Part shown: piece by piece, positions 1-4,995 of the stretch
How positions within the stretch are numbered: position 1 is the stretch's first letter
Layout: each line of letters opens with the position of its first letter
Assembly: GCA_021798675.1 (NCBI GenBank)
Contig: JAJZGE010000130.1
Span: 1-6,071 of the forward strand
Direction of reading: 5' to 3'
Source: Pseudomonadota bacterium
Lineage (GTDB): Bacteria > Pseudomonadota > Gammaproteobacteria > Xanthomonadales > Rhodanobacteraceae
Length of the DNA: 6,071 nt
The notes under the pieces: model-generated
Database searches by the model: none
Told to the model about the DNA's origin: nothing
What the model saw: the letters and a program-made list of their open reading frames with translations, nothing else
Program-made: the position numbers and the translations under genes

Positions 1-644
<644 letters not shown>

Positions 645-648
645 CCGG

Positions 649-660
649 GCCCGCGCGGGC
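649..660. repeat. GC palindrome just after accA
   Basis: GCCCGCGCGGGC is a perfect 12-base palindrome starting five bases after the accA stop codon. As RNA it could form only a short stem (GCCC/GGGC with a four-base loop). No T-run follows, so it is at best a weak or factor-dependent termination site, and accA transcription may continue into the NYN gene. Chance occurrence in such GC-rich sequence is quite possible. Confidence 0.3.
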
Positions 661-661
661 G

Positions 662-667
662 TACCAT
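662..667 (+). promoter_or_regulatory. Possible -10 box upstream of the NYN gene
   Basis: TACCAT matches TATAAT at four of six positions and sits in the context GGGCGTACCATCAAC. This context is almost the same as the box upstream of the DUF4870 gene on the other strand. No convincing -35 hexamer lies 16-18 bases upstream. A start of transcription about seven bases downstream would fall at roughly 674, leaving a leader of about 25 bases before the ATG at 699. Weak evidence; read-through from accA is the alternative. Confidence 0.22.
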
Positions 668-698
668 CAACGTGACCTTGCCGCTGACGGGATGCCCC

Positions 699-1442
699 AT
701 GGCCGCCGACACCACCACCAAGCTTGCCGTGCTGATCGACGCGGACAACGCGCGACCGGCGATCGTCGAAGGCCTGCTGGCGGAGATCGCCAAGTACGGC
801 ACGGCGCATGTGAAGCGCATCTACGGCGACTGGACCAAGCCTGATCTCAATGGCTGGAAGGAAGTGCTGCTGCGCCTGTCGATCCAGCCGATCCAGCAGT
901 TCCGCTACACGGTGGGCAAGAACGCCACCGACTCGGCGATGATCATCGACGCGATGGACCTGCTGTACACCGAGCGCTTCGACGGCTTCTGCATCGTCTC
1001 CAGTGACAGCGACTTCACCCGACTGGCCTCGCGCATCCGCGAGTCGGGCCGCATCGTGTACGGCTTCGGCGAGAGGAAAACGCCCGAGCCGTTCCGCACC
1101 GCATGCGACAAGTTCATCTACACCGAAGTGCTGGCCGGCTCGGCCGAGACCGAACCCGAGACGGCGCCGAAGCAGCGCTCGGCAAAGGAGCTGCGCAGCG
1201 ACGCGCATCTGCTGAGCCTGCTGCGCCACGCGATCGAGGCCGCCTCCGACGACACCGGCTGGGCCAGCCTTGGCGCAATCGGCAGCATCATCAACAAGCA
1301 GTCGCCCGACTTCGATTCGCGCAACTACGGCTACGCCAAGCTCAGCGGACTGGTCAACGGCATCGGCCTGTTCGAGACCGAGGAGCGCCATATCGGCAAC
1401 GGCAAGCACCTCTACGTGCGCCCGCGCGCCGGCAGCCGATGA
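699..1442 (+). CDS. NYN-domain (LabA/DUF88-like) putative RNase with C-terminal LOTUS/OST-HTH-type region
   Basis: Predicted cytoplasmic protein of 247 residues. Residues 8-145 look like a NYN domain, the PIN-like metal-dependent RNase fold. Acidic motifs expected at the active site are present: LIDADNA (D14, D16), NATDSAMIIDAMD (D78, D84) and IVSSDSDF (D103, D105). The YGFGERKTPEPF segment is typical of this subgroup. After an Ala/Pro/Glu-rich linker (148-160), residues 162-242 resemble a LOTUS/OST-HTH module (GWASLGAIGSIINKQSPDFDSRNYGYAKLSGL), a likely RNA-binding domain. I chose ATG 699 over the in-frame GTG at 672. It places the conserved KLAVLIDADNA near the N-terminus, and a weak GGGA lies just upstream. 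The gene follows accA by 54 bases and overlaps tilS by four, so it is probably co-expressed with tilS. The RNase role is inferred from the fold and its acidic residues; the substrate is unknown. Confidence 0.92.
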   Translation: MAADTTTKLAVLIDADNARPAIVEGLLAEIAKYGTAHVKRIYGDWTKPDLNGWKEVLLRLSIQPIQQFRYTVGKNATDSAMIIDAMDLLYTERFDGFCIVSSDSDFTRLASRIRESGRIVYGFGERKTPEPFRTACDKFIYTEVLAGSAETEPETAPKQRSAKELRSDAHLLSLLRHAIEAASDDTGWASLGAIGSIINKQSPDFDSRNYGYAKLSGLVNGIGLFETEERHIGNGKHLYVRPRAGSR

Positions 1443-2740
1443 GCGACGCGCTGCACCGGCACCTGCTCGCCGCGCTGGCGACCGTGCCGGCCGCGCCGCT
1501 GTGCTTGGCCTACAGCGGCGGTCCGGATTCCACCGCCCTGCTGCACGCGCTGGCGCAGCTGCCCGACGCGCGCACGCGCGGCCTGCGCGCACTGCATGTC
1601 GATCACGGCCTGCACGCGCACAGCGCGGCGTGGGCCGAGCACTGCCAACGCTTCTGCGCCACGCTGCAGCTGCCCTGCACAGTGCTGCGCGTGCAGGTCG
1701 AACGGGGCCGCGGCGGCGGCCTGGAAGCCGCCGCGCGGCACGCCCGTTACGCCGTCCTCGCCGCGCAGCTGCAGCCGGGCGAATGGCTGCTGCTCGGCCA
1801 TCACCGCGACGATCAGGCGGAGACGGTACTGCTGAAGCTGCTGCGCGGCGCCGGTCCGGACGGGCTGGGTGGGATGCGCGCGCTGCGCCCGTTCGGCCGC
1901 GGCCAGCTGTGGCGACCGCTGCTGGCGCTGTCGCGGCAAGCGCTGCGCGAGTATGTGGAGGCCAGGCAGCTGCCTTGCATCGAGGACCCGTCCAACGCCG
2001 ATACCCGGCTGGCGCGCAATCATCTGCGCCACGAGATCCTGCCGCGGCTGCGGCAGCACTGGCCGCAGGCGGTGGATTCGATCCTGCACAGCGCCGCGCT
2101 CAGCCGCGCCGCCGCCGATGCCCTGCGCATACAGTGGCTGGCGGCGCTGGACGAGCTGTACGATCCGGCCAGCGGCAGCCTCGATGCCGCCGGCTGGCTG
2201 GCGCTCGATCCGGCGCTGCGCGAGCCGCTGCTGGATCACTGGCTGCACGCGCGCGGGCTGTCCGCACCGACCACTGCGCAGCGCCGGCAGATCGAGCGCC
2301 AGTGCGCCGCGCGCGCGGGCCAGCTGCCGTGCATCCGCTGGCCCGGCACCGAACTGCATGTGTGGAAGCAGCGGCTGTGGGCGCTGCCGCCCGCCCGCAG
2401 TGTGTCCGCTGACTGGACGGCGCGCTGGCACGGCGAGCCGTTGACGCTGCCCGACGGCGGGGCGCTGTCGCTGGGCGCCGCCGACGCATGCCTGGACGAG
2501 CCGCTCGACGTGCGCCTGCGCCACGGTGGCGAACGCATCAAGCCGGCCGGCGAGGCGCATACGCGCGAACTGCGCGACCTGTTTCAGCGCGGCATCATGC
2601 CGCCGTGGCAGCGCGCCGGCTGCCCGCTGCTGTATGCCGGCGAGGAACTCGTCGCCGTGGCTGATCGCTGGGTCAGCGCGCGCGGCGAGACCATCTTCCA
2701 GCGAAGCGGTACCCGACCGTGCTGGCGGCCGGCACGCTGA
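1439..2740 (+). CDS. tilS: tRNA(Ile)-lysidine synthetase
   Basis: Cytoplasmic tRNA-modifying enzyme. It uses ATP and lysine to convert C34 of the CAU-anticodon isoleucine tRNA to lysidine, switching both decoding (AUA instead of AUG) and charging (Ile instead of Met). The function is normally essential. The 433-residue length matches the E. coli enzyme (432). The N-terminal PP-loop ATPase has SGGPDS at 26-31, HVDHGLH at 53-59 and GHHRDDQAET at 120-129. DPSNADTRLARNHLRHEILPRL follows in the catalytic domain, and the C-terminal tRNA-binding region carries LRHGGERIKP and RELRDLFQRGIMPPWQR. The start ATG 1439 overlaps the NYN stop in an ATGA arrangement and has no Shine-Dalgarno sequence of its own, so translation is probably coupled to the upstream gene. 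The frame stays open upstream to about 1103, but that stretch is only a shadow of the NYN gene. Confidence 0.97.
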   Translation: MSDALHRHLLAALATVPAAPLCLAYSGGPDSTALLHALAQLPDARTRGLRALHVDHGLHAHSAAWAEHCQRFCATLQLPCTVLRVQVERGRGGGLEAAARHARYAVLAAQLQPGEWLLLGHHRDDQAETVLLKLLRGAGPDGLGGMRALRPFGRGQLWRPLLALSRQALREYVEARQLPCIEDPSNADTRLARNHLRHEILPRLRQHWPQAVDSILHSAALSRAAADALRIQWLAALDELYDPASGSLDAAGWLALDPALREPLLDHWLHARGLSAPTTAQRRQIERQCAARAGQLPCIRWPGTELHVWKQRLWALPPARSVSADWTARWHGEPLTLPDGGALSLGAADACLDEPLDVRLRHGGERIKPAGEAHTRELRDLFQRGIMPPWQRAGCPLLYAGEELVAVADRWVSARGETIFQRSGTRPCWRPAR

Positions 2741-2762
2741 GCGTCAGCGCGAAGCGGCCGCC
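2724..2762 (+). terminator. Nested inverted repeats around the tilS stop codon
   Basis: Two nested inverted repeats span the end of tilS. The outer arms are GGCGGCCG (2724-2731) and CGGCCGCC (2755-2762), a perfect 8-bp stem. The inner arms are CGCTGA (2735-2740) and TCAGCG (2744-2749), a 6-bp stem with a GCG loop that contains the stop codon. No T-run follows, so this is not a textbook intrinsic terminator. It may aid 3' end formation or mRNA stability. GC-rich sequence makes such pairs fairly common, so confidence is modest. Confidence 0.33.
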
Positions 2763-2791
2763 GGCGATACACATGCACCCCCGGACGGCGC

Positions 2792-2797
2792 TAGGCT
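2792..2797 (+). promoter_or_regulatory. Possible -10 box upstream of the exported-protein gene
   Basis: TAGGCT in the context GGCGCTAGGCTTCAG matches TATAAT at only three of six positions. It lies at a suitable distance for transcription to start near 2804, giving a leader of about 22 bases that contains the ribosome binding site. No good -35 hexamer is visible. It is listed because the 85-base gap after tilS and the hairpins there suggest that the next gene has its own promoter. Confidence 0.2.
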
Positions 2798-2815
2798 TCA
2801 GATATCGCCACACAC

Positions 2816-2819
2816 GGAG
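2816..2819 (+). promoter_or_regulatory. Ribosome binding site (GGAG) for the exported protein
   Basis: GGAG lies six bases before ATG 2826. It fixes this start over the long open frame upstream, which runs through tilS in another frame. The residues that follow the ATG form a clean signal peptide, which supports the same choice. Confidence 0.7.
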
Positions 2820-2825
2820 TATCCG

Positions 2826-3254
2826 ATGAAACGTGCTTTGCATCATGCGGCCCTGCTGGCCCTGATCTGCTGCGCCGTCGCACCTGCCGCGTGGGCCGAT
2901 CCGCCGTCCTGGGCACCCGCACACGGCTGGCGCGCCAAGCACCACTACACCTACTACCCGCGCGGAGAGGTGTATTACGCGCCCGCAACCCGCACGTGGT
3001 TCTGGCTGGATGGCGGCAATTGGCGTTCCGGCATCCGGTTGCCGCTGGACTTCCAGGCCTATATCCACACCGGCGGCATCAGTATCGAACTGGGCAGCGA
3101 CCGGCCGTATGTCGAACACAGCTATGTGGTCGAACACTACGGCGGCGAACCCCCGCGCGAGTATCGGCGGCGCGGGCATGAGGATCGCGGTGAAGGTGGC
3201 CATGGCAACCATGGTCACGGCCATGACAAGCATGGCGACGACGGAGAAGGTTGA
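2826..3254 (+). CDS. Small exported protein of unknown function with His/Gly-rich tail
   Basis: 142-residue protein of a type I recognise only as a conserved hypothetical family. Residues 1-24 form a Sec signal peptide: basic MKR, a hydrophobic core LLALICCAVAP and an Ala-Trp-Ala cleavage site before D25. The C15-C16 pair is not in a proper lipobox, so a soluble periplasmic or secreted product is likelier than a lipoprotein. The mature core (about 28-106) is rich in aromatics: HHYTYYPRGEVYYAP, WFWLDGGNWRSGIRLP and the SDRPYVEHSYVVEHYG segment. These resemble short beta-strand repeats of surface or periplasmic proteins. The tail from about 110 is charged and low in complexity, beginning with Arg/Glu and ending HGNHGHGHDKHGDDGEG; H126, H129, H131, H133 and H136 could bind metal ions, which is inference. 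It lies between tilS and xseB with no obvious functional link to either. Confidence 0.85.
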   Translation: MKRALHHAALLALICCAVAPAAWADPPSWAPAHGWRAKHHYTYYPRGEVYYAPATRTWFWLDGGNWRSGIRLPLDFQAYIHTGGISIELGSDRPYVEHSYVVEHYGGEPPREYRRRGHEDRGEGGHGNHGHGHDKHGDDGEG

Positions 3255-3262
3255 TACCGCCG

Positions 3263-3293
3263 GCAGTCGTGCGGATTGATTCCGCGCGACTGC
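3263..3293 (+). repeat. Strong 13-bp inverted repeat upstream of xseB
   Basis: The left arm GCAGTCGTGCGGA (3263-3275) and right arm TCCGCGCGACTGC (3281-3293) pair along all 13 positions, with a single G-U wobble, around a five-base loop TTGAT. It begins nine bases after the stop of the exported-protein gene and ends 19 bases before the xseB start. As RNA it would be a stable terminator-like hairpin, but only TGCGTTAG follows, without a U-run. It also overlaps the putative xseB -35 box, so it might be a protein-binding site, a terminator for the upstream gene, or both. Confidence 0.6.
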
Positions 3294-3304
3294 TGCGTTA
3301 GCGT
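3276..3304 (+). promoter_or_regulatory. Candidate promoter for xseB-ispA
   Basis: TTGATT (3276-3281, four of six to TTGACA) and TAGCGT (3299-3304, three of six to TATAAT) are separated by 17 bases. Transcription would start about 3310-3313, at or next to the xseB ATG, which would make the mRNA leaderless or nearly so. This fits the lack of any Shine-Dalgarno sequence before the ATG. The -35 box lies in the loop of the 13-bp inverted repeat. Prediction by eye only. Confidence 0.32.
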
Positions 3305-3312
3305 GGCGAACC

Positions 3313-3570
3313 ATGGCCAAGACCGCTCCTGCCCCTGCCAAGACCCCGCCTGTCGCCGACTTCGAGCATTCGCTGGAGGAACTCGAACAGCTGGTCACGC
3401 GGATGGAAGGCGGCGCGCTGAGCCTGGACGAATCGCTCGCCTCGTTCGAGCGTGGCATCGGCCTGTACCGTCATTGCCAGCAGTCGCTGCAGCAGGCCGA
3501 ACTGCGCGTGCGCCTGCTGCTTGATCCCGAAGCACCCGACAGCGCCGAACCGTTTGAACCCGAACTCTGA
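3313..3570 (+). CDS. xseB: Exodeoxyribonuclease VII small subunit
   Basis: Small subunit of exonuclease VII, which degrades single-stranded DNA to oligonucleotides; several XseB chains join one XseA, the catalytic subunit, which is not in this window. The protein has 85 residues (E. coli XseB has 80). The family signature runs from about residue 16: [19 protein letters not shown], then [31 protein letters not shown], two amphipathic helices typical of the fold. The N-terminus is a short Ala/Pro/Lys-rich stretch and the C-terminus is acidic ([13 protein letters not shown]). ATG 3313 is the only sensible start, as the conserved region begins soon after it, but no Shine-Dalgarno is visible. The end overlaps the probable start of ispA by 17 bases, the usual xseB-ispA arrangement. 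Confidence 0.95.
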   Translation: MAKTAPAPAKTPPVADFEHSLEELEQLVTRMEGGALSLDESLASFERGIGLYRHCQQSLQQAELRVRLLLDPEAPDSAEPFEPEL

Positions 3571-4447
3571 GCTGAGCCCCGCACTGCAGACGCTGATCCT
3601 CCGCGCCGAGCAGGCGCTGGATCGCTGCCTGCCGCCGCCGGCCCAATCGCCGGCCGAACTGCATCGTGCGATGCGCTACGCCGTGCTCGGCGGCGGCAAG
3701 CGGCTGCGCCCGCTGCTGGTCTACGCGGCGGCACATGCGCTGGGCGAAACCGGTCCGCAGCTCGATGCGGCCGCCTGCGCGGTGGAGCTGATCCACGCCT
3801 ATTCGCTGGTGCACGACGACCTGCCGGCGATGGACGACGACGCGCTGCGGCGCGGCCGGCCCACCTGCCATATCGCGTTTGGCGAAGCGATGGCGATACT
3901 CGCCGGCGATGCGCTGCAGGCGCTGGCGTTCGAGATCCTCGCCGATCACAACATGCAGCGTGCCGAGACCGGCATCGCCATGCTGCGCGCGCTGGGCCGC
4001 GCCTGCGGCTCCGAGGGCATGGCCGGCGGCCAGGCGCTGGACCTGGCAGCGGTCGGCCGCCAGCTCACGCTGGCAGAACTCGAACACATGCACGCGTGCA
4101 AGACCGGCGCGCTGATCCGCGCCTCGGTGCAGTTGGGCGCACTGATCGGCGGGGCCGATGCGGACACGCTGCGCACGCTGGATCGCTATGCCCACGCGGT
4201 GGGTCTGGCGTTCCAGGTGCGCGACGACATTCTCGACGTGGAAGGCGAAGCGGCAGTGATCGGCAAGACCGCCGGCAAGGACGCCGCCGCCGCCAAGCCC
4301 ACCTTTCCTTCAATCATCGGACTGCAGGCCTCGCACGCGCGCCTGCGCGAACTCACCGATGAGGCACTCGAGGCGATTGCCGCGCTGGGCGACGCCAATG
4401 CGCTGCTCACCGAGCTGGCGTACTACGCGGCCAACCGCCGGCACTGA
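3554..4447 (+). CDS. ispA: Farnesyl diphosphate synthase
   Basis: Cytosolic short-chain polyprenyl synthase that condenses isopentenyl diphosphate with dimethylallyl and geranyl diphosphate to make farnesyl diphosphate, the precursor of undecaprenyl phosphate and the ubiquinone side chain. From TTG 3554 it has 297 residues (E. coli IspA 299). Motifs are GGGKRLRP (46-53), the first Asp-rich motif DDLPAMD (88-94), KTGALI (183-188), and the second Asp-rich motif FQVRDDILD with DDILD at 224-228. AYSLVHDD before the first motif matches E. coli FPP synthase, so C15 product is likelier than C20. The start is uncertain: no ATG gives a normal length. TTG 3554 does and overlaps xseB by 17 bases; TTG 3521 and ATG 3452 lie deeper in xseB and would add unconserved residues. 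Translation is probably coupled to xseB. Confidence 0.95.
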   Translation: MNPNSELSPALQTLILRAEQALDRCLPPPAQSPAELHRAMRYAVLGGGKRLRPLLVYAAAHALGETGPQLDAAACAVELIHAYSLVHDDLPAMDDDALRRGRPTCHIAFGEAMAILAGDALQALAFEILADHNMQRAETGIAMLRALGRACGSEGMAGGQALDLAAVGRQLTLAELEHMHACKTGALIRASVQLGALIGGADADTLRTLDRYAHAVGLAFQVRDDILDVEGEAAVIGKTAGKDAAAAKPTFPSIIGLQASHARLRELTDEALEAIAALGDANALLTELAYYAANRRH

Positions 4448-4464
4448 GGACAGGCGGTTGGCCG
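4428..4464. terminator. Perfect 12-bp inverted repeat between convergent ispA and DUF4870 genes
   Basis: CGGCCAACCGCC (4428-4439) and GGCGGTTGGCCG (4453-4464) are exact reverse complements around a 13-base spacer containing the ispA stop codon. The repeat begins in the last ispA codons and ends three bases before the stop codon of the gene arriving from the other strand. The position is right for a hairpin serving both converging transcripts. Neither side has a T-run, so it would be a non-canonical terminator or a 3'-end stabiliser. The left arm is also ispA coding sequence. Confidence 0.5.
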
Positions 4465-4467
4465 AGC

Positions 4468-4896
4468 CTACTTGATCAGACGCAGCGCGAACGGGTAGCG
4501 GTATGCGACCCCCTCGTTCGCCTTGATCGCCGCCATGATGGTCAGCACCAGCCAACCGATGCCGATCACCACCCGAAGCGGAATCGCAATGATCAGGCCG
4601 ATGCCAAGGGTCATCACCGAGATCAGCACCAGCACCACCAGCGCGATCGCCACGGTGATGTTGAAGTTCAACGCCTCCTTGCCCTGGTCCGCGACGAACG
4701 GCATGGTGTCTCGCTTGACCAGCCAGATCACCAGCGGGCCGATGAAGCAGCCCCAGCCTCCACCGAATGCGCCGGTGAGGAGGGCACCCAGCAGCGCAGA
4801 CAGATGGGCGAACATCGCCCACTGACGCTCCTCCGCCGAGGGAACAACCGTGGAATCCGCCGGTGGCGGCGCCGCATGATCCGGTGGAACGCTCAT
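4468..4896 (-). CDS. DUF4870-type small integral membrane protein
   Basis: 142-residue predicted inner-membrane protein resembling the DUF4870 (Tic20-like) family of unknown function. A Pro/Ala-rich polar N-terminus (1-20) leads into EERQWAMFAHLSALLG, typical of the family. Hydrophobic stretches lie at about 27-44, 48-60, 79-105 and 109-124. The conserved loop KRDTMPFVADQGKEALNFNI (61-80) sits between them, with the polar D70-Q71-G72-K73-E74 core. The C-terminus YRYPFALRLIK is also usual. ATG 4896 is chosen because a strong AAGGGGAG precedes it by six bases; an upstream in-frame GTG at 4926 would add ten unconserved residues and overlap a hairpin. It lies 99 bases downstream of pmbA on the same strand and converges on ispA. 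Its cellular role is not known. Confidence 0.9.
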   Translation of the reverse strand: MSVPPDHAAPPPADSTVVPSAEERQWAMFAHLSALLGALLTGAFGGGWGCFIGPLVIWLVKRDTMPFVADQGKEALNFNITVAIALVVLVLISVMTLGIGLIIAIPLRVVIGIGWLVLTIMAAIKANEGVAYRYPFALRLIK

Positions 4897-4902
4897 GAGC
4901 CA

Positions 4903-4910
4903 CTCCCCTT
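4903..4910 (-). promoter_or_regulatory. Strong ribosome binding site for the DUF4870 protein
   Basis: Read on the minus strand, AAGGGGAG ends six bases before ATG 4896. It is the best Shine-Dalgarno sequence in the window and decides the start in favour of 4896 over the GTG at 4926. Confidence 0.8.
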
Positions 4911-4923
4911 CCCGCGGTGATGG

Positions 4924-4939
4924 CACCGGGACGCCGGTG
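4924..4939 (-). repeat. Short hairpin in the leader of the DUF4870 gene
   Basis: CACCGG and CCGGTG form a perfect 6-bp stem with a four-base loop, 13 bases upstream of the ribosome binding site. No T-run follows on the minus strand, so termination of pmbA here is doubtful. It could shape the leader RNA, or be chance. Confidence 0.3.
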
Positions 4940-4953
4940 ATCGTGTGCGGCTG

Positions 4954-4982
4954 ATGCTACGCCCAACGCAAGAAATTGCCGA
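4954..4982 (-). promoter_or_regulatory. Candidate promoter for the DUF4870 gene
   Basis: On the minus strand TCGGCA (4982-4977, four of six to TTGACA) and TAGCAT (4959-4954, four of six to TATAAT) are 17 bases apart. The context of the second box, GGGCGTAGCATCAGC, nearly matches the box upstream of the NYN gene. Transcription would start near 4947, giving a leader of about 50 bases that holds the small hairpin. The gene could instead, or also, be transcribed from pmbA. Confidence 0.35.
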
Positions 4983-4995
4983 GTGAGCGTATGGC

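Noticed and set aside
672..698. GTG 672 as the start of the NYN gene
   Set aside because: It adds nine residues with no resemblance to the family N-terminus and would sit at or before the likely transcription start; ATG 699 fits better.
1103..1438. In-frame upstream extension of tilS (112 codons)
   Set aside because: It overlaps the NYN gene in another frame and is Arg/Gln-rich. TilS homology begins at ATG 1439, and the length from there (433) matches the family.
1412..2560. A 382-codon open frame on the minus strand across tilS, and a 380-codon + frame at 1270-2412
   Set aside because: Both lie opposite or out of frame with an unmistakable tilS. Their products are Ala/Arg/Gln-rich low-complexity sequence with no family motif, as expected from shadows of a GC-rich gene.
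3201..3236. The CATGG repeats as a CRISPR, integration site or regulator array
   Set aside because: The units are only five bases, in frame at 9 or 12 bases, and inside a coding tail; they are explained by His-Gly codons.
2673..3458. A 261-codon minus-strand open frame across the exported-protein gene and xseB
   Set aside because: It crosses three real features including the 13-bp inverted repeat, shows no recognisable domain, and its composition is that of a reverse-strand shadow.
3395..4195. A 266-codon minus-strand open frame across ispA
   Set aside because: ispA on the + strand has all the catalytic motifs; the antisense product is Gln/Arg/Ala-rich with no motif.
4897..4926. GTG 4926 as the start of the DUF4870 gene
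   Set aside because: It lies at the edge of a hairpin without a Shine-Dalgarno, while ATG 4896 has AAGGGGAG at ideal spacing.
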